Shown here: piece by piece, positions 16,383-24,125 of the stretch
Layout: each line of letters starts with the position of its first letter
Position numbering within the stretch: position 1 is the first letter of the stretch
Assembly: GCA_937887565.1 (NCBI GenBank)
Contig: CALABS010000036.1
Span: 124,001 to 188,000, forward strand
DNA length: 64,000 nucleotides
Source of the DNA: an uncultured Rhodospirillaceae bacterium
GTDB taxonomy: Bacteria; Pseudomonadota; Alphaproteobacteria; Rhodospirillales; Magnetospirillaceae
Direction: 5' to 3'
Translations under genes and position numbers: made by a program
The notes under the pieces: generated by a model
Told to the model about the DNA's origin: nothing
Seen by the model: only the letters and a program-made list of their open reading frames with translations
Databases searched by the model: none

Positions 16383-16397
16383 AGTGGTCATACCACT
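16383..16397. promoter_or_regulatory. Palindromic operator, GntR/FadR-subfamily type
   Basis: AGTGGTCATACCACT is a perfect 15-base palindrome with the TGGT-N3-ACCA core recognised by FadR-subfamily GntR regulators such as PdhR and LldR. It begins two bases after the mltA stop and 84 bases before lutA. A 10-base direct repeat GCCGACAACC (16429-16438 and 16443-16452) lies between the palindrome and lutA. The best reading is an operator for a lactate-responsive repressor of the lut genes; no such regulator gene is in the window. Confidence 0.6.
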
Positions 16398-16466
16398 TGC
16401 GCGACGGGCGGCGAACCGCCATCCTCTTGCCGACAACCACGGGCCGACAACCGAGGGAATGGCGCC

Positions 16467-17231
16467 ATGACGTCCGAAAAGCCGCGGGTGGCCCTGTTCG
16501 CCACCTGCCTGGTCGATCTGTTCCGCCCCGCCGTGGGTTTCGCCGCCGCCAAGCTGCTGGAGGAGGCCGGCTGCGAGGTCGAGGTGCCGCCGGAGCAGAC
16601 CTGCTGCGGCCAGCCGGCGTACAATTCCGGCGACCGCGACGACGCCCGCCGGCTGGCGGCGAACGTGCTGCGCGTCTTCGCCGGCTTTGACTACGTGGTC
16701 CTGCCGTCGGGCTCGTGCGCGGCGATGATCCGCCACCACTATCCCGCCCTGTTCGCCGACGATCCGGAACTGGGCGGCCGCACCCGCGCCCTCGCCGACC
16801 GGACCCACGAGTTGGTGTCCTTCCTCACCGACGTCATGGGAGTCAAGGGCGTCGCCGCCCGGTTCGAGGGGTCGGTGACCTATCACGATTCCTGCTCCGG
16901 TCTGCGCGAGATGAAGGTCAGGGCGCAGCCGCGCGCCCTGCTCGCCGGCGTGGCCGGGCTGGAGCTGAAGGAGATGGCGGCGCCCGAGGAATGTTGCGGC
17001 TTCGGCGGCACCTTCTGCGTCAAGTATCCCCAGGTGTCGGATCGCATGGTGTCCGACAAGGCCGCCGACGTCGAGGCCAGCGGCGCGGGCACGGTCCTGG
17101 CCGGCGACCTCGGCTGCCTGATGAACATCGCCGGCAAGCTGAAGCGGCGGGGCTCGCCGGTCGCGGCTCGCCACGTCGCCGAGGTGCTGGCCGGCATGAC
17201 CGACGGGCCGGCCATCGGCGAGGAGGGCTGA
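16467..17231 (+). CDS. lutA: L-lactate utilisation protein LutA (CCG-domain oxidoreductase)
   Basis: A 254-residue protein with two cysteine-rich CCG domains: PPEQTCCGQPAYNSGD (C46, C47) and APEECCGFGGTF (C176, C177), each with partner cysteines upstream (C14 and C143). This is the LutA/YkgE family, a subunit of the LutABC complex that oxidises L-lactate to pyruvate in a flavin-independent, Fe-S-dependent way; CCG domains are also seen in glycolate oxidase GlcF and heterodisulphide reductase HdrB. The gene is followed one base later by lutB. The palindrome at 16383-16397 is its likely operator. Confidence 0.9.
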   Translation: MTSEKPRVALFATCLVDLFRPAVGFAAAKLLEEAGCEVEVPPEQTCCGQPAYNSGDRDDARRLAANVLRVFAGFDYVVLPSGSCAAMIRHHYPALFADDPELGGRTRALADRTHELVSFLTDVMGVKGVAARFEGSVTYHDSCSGLREMKVRAQPRALLAGVAGLELKEMAAPEECCGFGGTFCVKYPQVSDRMVSDKAADVEASGAGTVLAGDLGCLMNIAGKLKRRGSPVAARHVAEVLAGMTDGPAIGEEG

Positions 17232-17232
17232 C

Positions 17233-18651
17233 ATGCACCCCACCAGCCACGCCTTCAAGGCCAACGCCGACAAGGCGCTTCATGATCCGGGCCTGCAGGA
17301 CGCCCTGGCCAAGCTGAAGGCCGGCTTCCGGGTCAAGCGGGCGGCGGCGGTGGCGCGGTTGCCCGAGTTCGAGGCGCTGCGCGACGCCGGCAGGGCCGTC
17401 AAGGATCACACCCTCGCCCACCTGGATTTCTATCTCGAGGCCTTCGAGGCCAAGGTGGCCGAGACCGGCGGCCAGGTCCACTGGGCGCGCGACGGCGACG
17501 AGGCCCGCAAGGCGGTCCTCGACATCTGCCGCCGGGCCGGCGCCCGCACGGTGACCAAGGGCAAGTCCATGGTCGGCGAGGAGATCGGCCTCAACCCCTT
17601 CCTGGAAGCCAACGGCATCCGGCCGGTGGAGACCGATCTCGGCGAATACATCATCCAGTTGCGCGACGAGCCGCCCAGCCACATCGTGGCGCCCGCCATC
17701 CACCTCGACCGCACCCATGTGGCGGAGGCGTTCCTCAAGGCCCACCGCCAGCGCCAGGCCGGCCGCGACCTCACCGAGCCGCGCGCCATGCTGGACGAGG
17801 CACGCGAGGAGATGCGGGTGCATTTCCATGCTGCCGACGTGGGCATCACCGGCGCCAACATGCTGATCGCCGAGACCGGCTCGACGGTCATCGTCACCAA
17901 CGAGGGCAACGGCGACCTCACCCAGACCCTGCCCAGGGTGCATATCGTGCTGGCCACCATCGAGAAGGTGGTGCCCACCCTCGACGACGCGGCGGTGCTG
18001 CTGCGCCTCCTGGCCCGCTCGGCCACCGGCCAGGAGCTGTCGGTCTACACCACCTTCTCCACCGGCCCGCGCCGGCCCGGCGATCTCGACGGCCCCGACG
18101 AGTTCCACGTGGTCATCCTCGACAACGGCCGCTCGAACATGCTGGGCGGCGAGTTCCAGGACATGCTGCGCTGCATCCGCTGCGCCGCCTGCATCAACCA
18201 TTGCCCGGTCTATGGCGCGGTGGGCGGCCACGCCTACGGCTGGGTCTATCCCGGCCCCATGGGCAGTGTGCTGACCCCGGCCCTGGTCGGGCTGGCCGAG
18301 GCGCGCGACCTGCCCAACGCCTCGACGCTCTGCGGCCGCTGCGAGGAAGTGTGCCCGGTGCGCATTCCGTTGCCGCGCATGTTGCGGCATTGGCGCGAGC
18401 GCGAGTTCGAGCGCCACCTGACCCCGCCCCGCGATCGCATCGGCTTGAAAATCTGGGCATTTGCCGCGCGCCATCCGACGCTTTATCGTATGGGCACCCG
18501 GATCGCGGCATGGGGGCTGGCGAGACTGGCGCGCGGCAAGGGCCGGTTCGCCGACCTGCCGCTGGCGCGCGCCTGGACACGGACCCGGGACCTGCCCGCC
18601 CCCGCCGGCAAGACCTTCGTCCAGCAGTGGACCGAGAGACGACGATCATGA
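17233..18651 (+). CDS. lutB: L-lactate utilisation iron-sulphur protein LutB
   Basis: A 472-residue LutB/YkgF protein. The N-terminal part (to about 300) is the LUD domain with KGKSMVGEEIGLN and ETGSTVIVTNEGNGDL. The ferredoxin-like part has two cysteine clusters, CIRCAACINHCP (C314, C317, C320, C324) and CGRCEEVCP (C367, C370, C374), for two [4Fe-4S] clusters. It is expected to pass electrons from lactate oxidation to the respiratory chain. It begins at an ATG one base after lutA, and its TGA stop overlaps the first of three repeated ATG modules ahead of the next gene. Confidence 0.92.
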   Translation: MHPTSHAFKANADKALHDPGLQDALAKLKAGFRVKRAAAVARLPEFEALRDAGRAVKDHTLAHLDFYLEAFEAKVAETGGQVHWARDGDEARKAVLDICRRAGARTVTKGKSMVGEEIGLNPFLEANGIRPVETDLGEYIIQLRDEPPSHIVAPAIHLDRTHVAEAFLKAHRQRQAGRDLTEPRAMLDEAREEMRVHFHAADVGITGANMLIAETGSTVIVTNEGNGDLTQTLPRVHIVLATIEKVVPTLDDAAVLLRLLARSATGQELSVYTTFSTGPRRPGDLDGPDEFHVVILDNGRSNMLGGEFQDMLRCIRCAACINHCPVYGAVGGHAYGWVYPGPMGSVLTPALVGLAEARDLPNASTLCGRCEEVCPVRIPLPRMLRHWREREFERHLTPPRDRIGLKIWAFAARHPTLYRMGTRIAAWGLARLARGKGRFADLPLARAWTRTRDLPAPAGKTFVQQWTERRRS

Positions 18652-18698
18652 GCGCGGTGATGGCATGAGCGCGGTGATGGCATGAGCGCGGTGATGGC
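18648..18698 (+). repeat. Three tandem copies of a 17-base start-codon module
   Basis: ATGAGCGCGGTGATGGC is repeated exactly three times (18648-18664, 18665-18681, 18682-18698). Since 17 is not a multiple of 3, each copy's ATG is in a different frame. Copies 1 and 2 each encode a six-residue peptide MSAVMA ending in a TGA that overlaps the next copy's ATG. Copy 3 opens the membrane-protein gene. The lutB stop overlaps the ATG of copy 1. The result is a chain of coupled stop-start sites, possibly variable in number. Confidence 0.9.
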
Positions 18699-19245
18699 CG
18701 AATGGCGCCAGAAGAAGGCCCGCGAGGACGAGCAGCTGCACGACCAGTTGCGGGCGGCCATCCTGGCCGGCACCGTCGAGGTGCATACCGACCAGCGCAT
18801 GCTGGACTTCCAGGGCTCGCCGGTGCACAGCCCGTGGGACCACCTGGTGCCGCTGATGGGGCTGATGTTCCTGGCCCTGGCGGTGCTGCTGTTCGCCGGC
18901 GTGGCGGTGGGCATCGTCGCCATGACCATGGGGGTCTTCGCCCATGTCTACGGCATCAAGTATCTGGTCGCCTGGCGCATCCGCCAACGCGCCACCGCCT
19001 ATCTGATCGAGAGCGCCGCCCACTGGCAGCAGCTGTGGCACCTGGGCGGCATCGTCATCGTGCTCAAGGGCACCAGCGAGTACTGCATGGCGCCCAAGGG
19101 CGACTGGCGGAAATTCGCCCGCCGCAACCTGCCCGAGGAGAGTGAACCGGCGCCTGAGGAGGCGGGCGAGATCGGCCAGCCGTGGGACGGCGACACCGTG
19201 GCGCCGCCCGCCGACACCCCGGTCCAGGAGATCCTGCCGCCATGA
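18682..19245 (+). CDS. Uncharacterised membrane protein within the lut cluster
   Basis: A 187-residue protein I cannot assign to a named family. It has a charged helical N-terminus (AEWRQKKAREDEQLHDQLRAA), a strongly hydrophobic region at about 56-88 that could form one long or two short membrane segments, and an acidic C-terminal tail (EESEPAPEEAGEIGQPWDGD). The first six residues, MSAVMA, come from the tandem 17-base module, and ATG copy 3 is the only one in frame. It lies between lutB and lutC, overlapping lutC by ATGA, so it is probably co-translated and may anchor the lactate dehydrogenase at the membrane. That role is inference from position only. Confidence 0.65.
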   Translation: MSAVMAEWRQKKAREDEQLHDQLRAAILAGTVEVHTDQRMLDFQGSPVHSPWDHLVPLMGLMFLALAVLLFAGVAVGIVAMTMGVFAHVYGIKYLVAWRIRQRATAYLIESAAHWQQLWHLGGIVIVLKGTSEYCMAPKGDWRKFARRNLPEESEPAPEEAGEIGQPWDGDTVAPPADTPVQEILPP

Positions 19246-19901
19246 CCGCCCGCGCCGCCATTCTCGACGGCATTCGCCGCTCGCTCCGCCGCGACCGCCT
19301 GGCGCCCGCCGAGCGCAACGCGCTGGCGCGCCGGCTCGCCCAGCCGAGCCCGGTGCTGGTGCCCGAGCGCGGCCAGGGTGAACCGGCGGCGCTGGTGGAC
19401 CGGTTCGCCGCCATGGCGGTGGAAACCCAGGCCAGCCTCGCACGGGTGGCAGATCCGGGTGACGTGCCGGTGGCCGTCGCCCGCTTCCTGGCCGAGGCCG
19501 GGCTGCCCGCCACCGTCGTGGTGTCGCCCGACCTGGCGGGGGCCGATTGGGCCGGCGCCGGCCTCGAGGCGCGCGCCGGGGCCGCCCGGCCCGGCGACCC
19601 GGTGTCGGTGACGCCGTGTTTCCGGGCGGTGGCCGAGACCGGCACCATGGTGGTGGCCTCCGCTCCCGGCCGACCCACCACGCTGCATTTCCTGCCCGAC
19701 ATCCACGTGGTGGTGGTCGAGGCGTCGAAGGTCGTGGGCGCCTACGAGGACGCCTGGCGAGACCTGCGAGCCGCCGGTGAATGGCCAAGAACGGTGACCT
19801 GGATCACCGGCCCGTCGCGGACGGCCGATATCGAGCAGACCCTGCTGCTGGGTGCCCACGGGCCCCGCCGGCTTCACGTCGTGCTGGTCGATGGCGCGTG
19901 A
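19242..19901 (+). CDS. lutC: L-lactate utilisation protein LutC (LUD domain)
   Basis: A 219-residue LUD-domain protein (LutC/YkgG). The N-terminus MTARAAILDGIRRSLRRD is the typical helical start, and the core motif is VAETGTMVVAS followed by FLPDIHVVVVEASKVVG. With LutA and LutB it completes the three-subunit lactate dehydrogenase; no flavin- or metal-binding motif is visible in it. The ATG at 19242 overlaps the stop of the preceding membrane-protein gene. The 3' end overlaps the smr gene by 11 bases. Confidence 0.88.
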   Translation: MTARAAILDGIRRSLRRDRLAPAERNALARRLAQPSPVLVPERGQGEPAALVDRFAAMAVETQASLARVADPGDVPVAVARFLAEAGLPATVVVSPDLAGADWAGAGLEARAGAARPGDPVSVTPCFRAVAETGTMVVASAPGRPTTLHFLPDIHVVVVEASKVVGAYEDAWRDLRAAGEWPRTVTWITGPSRTADIEQTLLLGAHGPRRLHVVLVDGA

Positions 19902-20487
19902 CCTGACGCTGCGCGACCTTGCCGACCACCGCCCGCGCCGGCGGGTGGTCACCCCCGACGAGGCGCGGGTATGGAAGGCGGTGGTGCGCGACGTCGCCCC
20001 CCTTCCCGGCCGCGCCGTCCCCGACGAGCCCGATCCGGCCGAGCCGTCGGTCCCCTCGGTCGCCCCCGCCCCAGTCGCCACCGCTCCGGGCGCCCCGCCG
20101 CTGCCCGAGGCGCCGCCGCCGCGCCCGCGCCAGCCGCTGCCCGACCTGTCCCACGGCGCCGCCATCGGTCTCGACAAACGCACCGCCGAGCGCATGAAGG
20201 GCGGCGAGATGGCCATCGACGGCCGCATCGACCTCCACGGGATGACCCAGGACGCCGCCCACGCCGCCCTGACCGGCTTCATCGCCCACAGCCACGAGGC
20301 TGGCCGCCGTTGCGTGCTGGTGATCACCGGCAAGGGCCGGGCGGGTGGCGGCGTCCTGCGTGCCCAGGTGCCGCGCTGGCTGAACCAGGGCCCGCTGCGC
20401 GAGCGCATCCTCGGCTTCTCTTACGCTCGCCCCCAACACGGCGGCGACGGGGCGCTCTACGTGCTGATCAGGCGGAGGCGGGGATGA
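19891..20487 (+). CDS. Smr domain protein
   Basis: A 198-residue protein with a low-complexity, proline- and alanine-rich middle (about 40-82) and a C-terminal Smr domain. The domain has IDLHGMTQDAAHAAL (113-127) and LVITGKGRAGGGVLR, matching the LDxHG and TGxG motifs of this endonuclease family, which cleaves stalled-ribosome mRNA in some bacteria and nicks DNA in MutS2. The start at 19891 (MARDLTLRDL) gives the usual N-terminal helix; an earlier in-frame ATG would overlap lutC further. In relatives this gene directly follows mltA. Confidence 0.88.
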   Translation: MARDLTLRDLADHRPRRRVVTPDEARVWKAVVRDVAPLPGRAVPDEPDPAEPSVPSVAPAPVATAPGAPPLPEAPPPRPRQPLPDLSHGAAIGLDKRTAERMKGGEMAIDGRIDLHGMTQDAAHAALTGFIAHSHEAGRRCVLVITGKGRAGGGVLRAQVPRWLNQGPLRERILGFSYARPQHGGDGALYVLIRRRRG

Positions 20488-20834
20488 CCCCCTTCGGCGC
20501 CCGGGTGCGCCAATTGCGCGACGCCAAGGGCATCGCGTTGAAGGACATGGCCGCCGACCTGCACGTCTCGGCCGCCTATCTGTCGGCGCTCGAGCACGGC
20601 CGGCGCGGCCGGCCGGCGCCGGGGCTGGTGATGCAGATCGCCGGCTATCTCGGCTGCATCTGGGACGAGGCCGAGGAGTTGAAGGCCCTGGCCGAGCTCA
20701 GCCACCCCAAGGTCGCCATCGACACCGCCGGCCTGCCCCCCGACCGCACCGAACTGGCCAACCGCCTCGCCGCCCGCATCAGGGAGCTGCCCGAGGAGAC
20801 GGTGGCGGCGATGCTGGAGATGGTGCGGCGGTGA
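20484..20834 (+). CDS. XRE-family helix-turn-helix protein
   Basis: A 116-residue protein with an N-terminal HTH_3 domain: MTPFGARVRQLRDAKGIALKDMAADLHVSAAYLSALEHGRRGRP. The C-terminal half is helical (ELANRLAARIRELPEETVAAMLEMV). It overlaps smr by ATGA, an arrangement common in alphaproteobacteria, where a small XRE protein follows smr. Its DNA target is unknown. The last 56 bases overlap the convergent CbiX-like gene, so both 3' ends are used on both strands. Confidence 0.85.
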   Translation: MTPFGARVRQLRDAKGIALKDMAADLHVSAAYLSALEHGRRGRPAPGLVMQIAGYLGCIWDEAEELKALAELSHPKVAIDTAGLPPDRTELANRLAARIRELPEETVAAMLEMVRR

Positions 20835-21687
20835 ACTGGGCCTCGACCCAGCGCCGGATGTTGGGATGGGGCATCAACGGCCGGCCGAAGCGGTAGTCGA
20901 GGCCGTCGAGATCGCCCTCCACCTCGCGCTCGATGCCGCCGGCCGACAGCAGCAGCGGCAGCACGATCACCATCCCGTCGCGGCCCCCGTCGGCCACCAC
21001 CTCGCGGAACCGGATACGGGCGGCGTCCTTGACCGCCGCCGGCGCGTCGTTGCGGTGGGTCAGGGCCACCACTTGCCGGTAGCCGCCCCTGACCGCCAGG
21101 GCCTGGGCATGGGCCTCCATGTCGGTCAGCCAGCGCCGGTTCTCCCCCTCGTCGTTGGGGCCGTGGGCGATGAGCACGACGGTGGTCGTGGCGGGATCGG
21201 TGCCGATCTCCCGCGCCCGGTCGATCAGGATGTCGGTGATCAGCGGATGGGCGTCCATGGCGCCGGTGAAGGCGATGCGGGCGCCGGTCTCGGCCCGGTC
21301 CAGCCGTTTCAGCGCGGTGGTTGGCGCCAGATGCCCCTGGAGGCCGAGGATGTAGCGGAAATTGCCGATGATCGGGCTGTGCGAGGACACGAACAGCGGC
21401 ACCGTCACCACCTCGTCGACGCCCCTTCCGGCCAGACGGTCGAGGGCCGCCTGGATGCTGCGCGGGTCAGCCATGCCAAAGGCCACCTCGGTGGGACGGC
21501 CGGAATTCAGGCCGGCCGCCAGAGCCTCCACATTGGCGTTCCAAGGCGAGACCTGCCCGTCGTGCTGGCCATGCCCGCCGGCGGAATGGGAGCCATGGGC
21601 CAGCAGCAGCAGGCCCCGCTCGCCGGCCGCCGCCGCCGCCGCCCACAGGCAAGAAAGAATGAGCGCCATCAGGACGGAACTGCGCAT
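20779..21687 (-). CDS. Secreted CbiX-like (chelatase-fold) protein
   Basis: A 302-residue protein with an N-terminal signal peptide (MRSSVLMALILSCLWAAAAAA) and two repeats of the CbiX/sirohydrochlorin chelatase fold. The first repeat starts LLLLAHGSHSAGG with the chelatase histidine, and the second starts VVLIAHGPNDEGENRRW. Export would place it in the periplasm, where a cobalt or iron chelatase for sirohydrochlorin makes little sense; it could bind or deliver metals, but this is speculation. The C-terminus overlaps the XRE gene. A Crp/Fnr-type regulator lies 54 bases upstream on the same strand. Confidence 0.75.
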   Translation of the reverse strand: MRSSVLMALILSCLWAAAAAAGERGLLLLAHGSHSAGGHGQHDGQVSPWNANVEALAAGLNSGRPTEVAFGMADPRSIQAALDRLAGRGVDEVVTVPLFVSSHSPIIGNFRYILGLQGHLAPTTALKRLDRAETGARIAFTGAMDAHPLITDILIDRAREIGTDPATTTVVLIAHGPNDEGENRRWLTDMEAHAQALAVRGGYRQVVALTHRNDAPAAVKDAARIRFREVVADGGRDGMVIVLPLLLSAGGIEREVEGDLDGLDYRFGRPLMPHPNIRRWVEAQFTAAPSPASPPPSPRAAP

Positions 21688-21741
21688 GCCGACCCCTTAT
21701 TGCGATTGCGTTGCACCCGCATTATCGGCGATGGCGGCCCG

Positions 21742-22314
21742 TCAGGGCAAGAGGGCGAAGGTCCGCCGGTCGAGCCGCCGGATATGCCCTTCCTCCTCCA
21801 GCGCCCTGAGCGTGCGGTAGAAGGCCTCGTGGGTGAGGCCGATCTCGGCGGCCACGGTGGTCAGCGGGCGGTCCAGCGCCACCGGCGCGGTGGCGGCGCC
21901 GGCCTGGGCCAGATAGGTCAGGATGCGGTCGCGGGCCGACTTCAGCCGCAGCAGCTCGGCGCGGGCGCGGACCTTCTCCAGCTGGTTGGCGAGATAGGCC
22001 GAGAAGGCCAGGTTGAGATCGGGATGGGCGCGCAGATACAGCAGGATCGGCCGGCGCGGCAGCACCTCGACCACCGACATCCGCTCGGCCACCGCCTCGT
22101 CCACATGGGTGTCGCGGAACAACGCCCCCTCGCCGAACAGTTCGCCGGGATGGGCGGTGTGCAGCGCCTGGCCGCCGGCCCGCAGCCGCACCCGCCCGCG
22201 CAGCAGGCGGTACAGCGCGTCGGCCGGATCGCCGAGCCGGTAGATGGTTTCCCCCGACGCCAGGCGCCGCCGCTTGCCGCTGCCGCCCAGCAGCTTGATC
22301 CAGTTTTCGGCCAT
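21742..22314 (-). CDS. Crp/Fnr-family transcriptional regulator
   Basis: A 190-residue protein with an N-terminal cyclic-nucleotide-binding-like domain (SGETIYRLGDPADALYRLLRGRVRL ... GELFGEGALF) and a C-terminal winged helix-turn-helix (TTVAAEIGLTHEAFYRTLRALEEEGHIRRL). No cysteine cluster of the FNR type is seen, so oxygen sensing through a [4Fe-4S] cluster is unlikely; the effector is unknown. It is somewhat shorter than classical CRP. It lies just upstream of the secreted CbiX-like gene and may control it. Confidence 0.85.
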   Translation of the reverse strand: MAENWIKLLGGSGKRRRLASGETIYRLGDPADALYRLLRGRVRLRAGGQALHTAHPGELFGEGALFRDTHVDEAVAERMSVVEVLPRRPILLYLRAHPDLNLAFSAYLANQLEKVRARAELLRLKSARDRILTYLAQAGAATAPVALDRPLTTVAAEIGLTHEAFYRTLRALEEEGHIRRLDRRTFALLP

Positions 22315-22363
22315 GCTTCCCCCTTGGCATGACCGCGATCATACATCGGCCGGGGGTGTGCGA

Positions 22364-23065
22364 TCAAACCGTGTGCCGCCCCGGGCTCGCCCCAAGGCGC
22401 GCGGCGGCGGCGGCGACCAGGTCCGCGCGGCGTCGCTGGGCCGGGGCGACGCGCTCACGGACCGCGTCGACCAGCTCCGCCGGCGCCCGATCCGGATGGC
22501 CGCAAGCGAAGGGCGGCGCCGGATCGTATTCGATGGCCAGTTGCACCGCCTGCGCCACCCCGTCGCCATGCAGCCGCGCCAGGACGTGCAGGGCGAAGTC
22601 CAGCCCGGCGGTCACGCCGCCGCCGGTGATCACCCCGTCGTCCTCGACCCAGCGGCCGGGGGCCGGTTCGGCGCCGAAGGCGGGCAGGAACTCCCGCGAC
22701 ATCCAGTGGGTGGTGGCCCGGCGGCCTCGCAGAAGGCCCGCCGCGGCCAGCACCAGGGCGCCGGTGCACACCGAGGTGACGTAACGGGCATCGCGCGCGA
22801 GCCGCCGCAAATGCTCCAGGACGTCGTCGTCGCCGAGAAGCGCGTTGACCCCGAAGCCGCCGGGGACGCACAAGACGTCCACCCGGTCCAAGGCCGCCAG
22901 GGTGATGGTGGGCGCCATCGTCAGGCCGTGCTCGGTGCCGACGGGGTCCAGGGTCTTCCAGGCCAGGTGGACCTCGGCGCCGGGGGCGCGGCAGAACACC
23001 TCGTGGGGAGCGGTGAGGTCGAGCTGGGTCAGGCCGGGAAACAGCAGGAAGGCGAAGCGGGTCAT
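22364..23065 (-). CDS. DJ-1/PfpI family protein (isonitrile hydratase-like)
   Basis: A 233-residue protein beginning MTRFAFLLFPGLTQLDLTAPHEVF, a typical DJ-1/PfpI N-terminus. The nucleophile elbow is VTSVCTGALVLAAAGLL with C100, and LCVPGGFG precedes it. Closest in style to InhA-type isonitrile hydratases, but substrates of this family cannot be told from sequence. The start at 23065 is taken because upstream in-frame sequence lies in the gap to the divergent GlxA-type gene. It has no signal peptide. The 87-base gap to the neighbouring regulator would hold both promoters. Confidence 0.85.
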   Translation of the reverse strand: MTRFAFLLFPGLTQLDLTAPHEVFCRAPGAEVHLAWKTLDPVGTEHGLTMAPTITLAALDRVDVLCVPGGFGVNALLGDDDVLEHLRRLARDARYVTSVCTGALVLAAAGLLRGRRATTHWMSREFLPAFGAEPAPGRWVEDDGVITGGGVTAGLDFALHVLARLHGDGVAQAVQLAIEYDPAPPFACGHPDRAPAELVDAVRERVAPAQRRRADLVAAAAARLGASPGRHTV

Positions 23066-23152
23066 GGGCGGGCCTCCGCGTGGCTGGGCTTTCAAGGCCA
23101 TCATCGCCCGGCTAGAATTGGCATGGCCGCCACAGGAATGTGAGAACCCGCC

Positions 23153-24118
23153 ATGGCCGCGCATGAGGTGTGCATTCTTGTTTTCCCCGGCTTCCAACTC
23201 CTGGACGCGACCGGTCCCGCCCAGGTGTTCGCCACCGCCAACACCGAGCTGGCGCGGTTGGGGCGCGGGCCGGCCTACCGGGTGCGGCTGGTCTCGGTCG
23301 AGGGCGGCGTGGTCGCCAGCTCGTCCGGTCTCGCGCTGGCGGCCGATCCCCTGCCCGTGCCGTCCGCCTTGGCCGGGGCGACGGTGGTCGTCGCCGGCGG
23401 GCAAGGGGTGCTCGCCGCCCGTGATGACGCCGCCCTGTCCGGCTGGCTGGCGGCGGTGGCGGACGGCGCGGGCCGGTGCTGCTCGGTGTGCACCGGCGCC
23501 TTCCTGCTCGCCGCCACCGGCCGGCTCGACGGCCGGACGGTCACCACCCATTGGGCGGCGGCCGACGAACTGGAGCGCCGCTTTCCACGGCTCCGGGTGC
23601 AGCCGGACGCCATCCACGTCCGTGACGGCCGGTTCCACAGCTCGGCCGGGGTGACCGCCGGGATCGACCTGTGCCTGTCGCTGGTCGAGGCCGATCTCGA
23701 CCGCGCCCTCGCCCTGGCCGTCGCCAAGCGGTTGGTGGTTCACATGAAGCGGCCCGGCGGGCAACGGCAGTTCAGCAGCGAGCTGCTGGCCCAGGCGGCG
23801 ACCGATCCGGTCCACCTGACCCTGGCCGCCTGGCTGCGCTCCCGCTTGCACCTGTCCATCGGCGTCGAGGATATGGCGCGGGCGGTGGGGATGTCGGCGC
23901 GGACGCTGCACCGCCGCCTGCGCGACGCCGGCACCTCGCCGGCCCGGCTTCTGCGCGAGCTGCGTCTCGAACTGGCCTGCCGCCTGCTCGAGGAAGGCGG
24001 CGCCGGCCTGAAGGCGATCGCCCGCAAGACCGGATTCGGCAGCCTCTACAATCTCCACCGGGCATTCGTCGGCCGCTTCGGCGTCGCGCCCAGCGACTAC
24101 CGGGCTCGCTTCGGCTAG
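23153..24118 (+). CDS. GlxA-family transcriptional regulator (DJ-1 plus AraC)
   Basis: A 321-residue regulator with an N-terminal DJ-1/PfpI-like domain (about 1-190; MAAHEVCILVFPGFQLLDATGP, and CCSVCTGAFLLAATGRL with C113) and a C-terminal AraC DNA-binding domain (about 220-321, ending FGSLYNLHRAFVGRFGVAPSDYR). It is divergent from the DJ-1-type enzyme gene, which shares the same fold; this arrangement suggests it controls that gene in response to a related ligand. The inducer is unknown. It ends eight bases before the hslU stop on the other strand. Confidence 0.9.
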   Translation: MAAHEVCILVFPGFQLLDATGPAQVFATANTELARLGRGPAYRVRLVSVEGGVVASSSGLALAADPLPVPSALAGATVVVAGGQGVLAARDDAALSGWLAAVADGAGRCCSVCTGAFLLAATGRLDGRTVTTHWAAADELERRFPRLRVQPDAIHVRDGRFHSSAGVTAGIDLCLSLVEADLDRALALAVAKRLVVHMKRPGGQRQFSSELLAQAATDPVHLTLAAWLRSRLHLSIGVEDMARAVGMSARTLHRRLRDAGTSPARLLRELRLELACRLLEEGGAGLKAIARKTGFGSLYNLHRAFVGRFGVAPSDYRARFG

Positions 24119-24125
24119 GGCGGTA

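Noticed and set aside
20779..21687. Second sirohydrochlorin cobaltochelatase for cobalamin synthesis
   Set aside because: The protein has a clear signal peptide, which would take it away from cytosolic tetrapyrrole synthesis, and it is not near the cobalamin genes.
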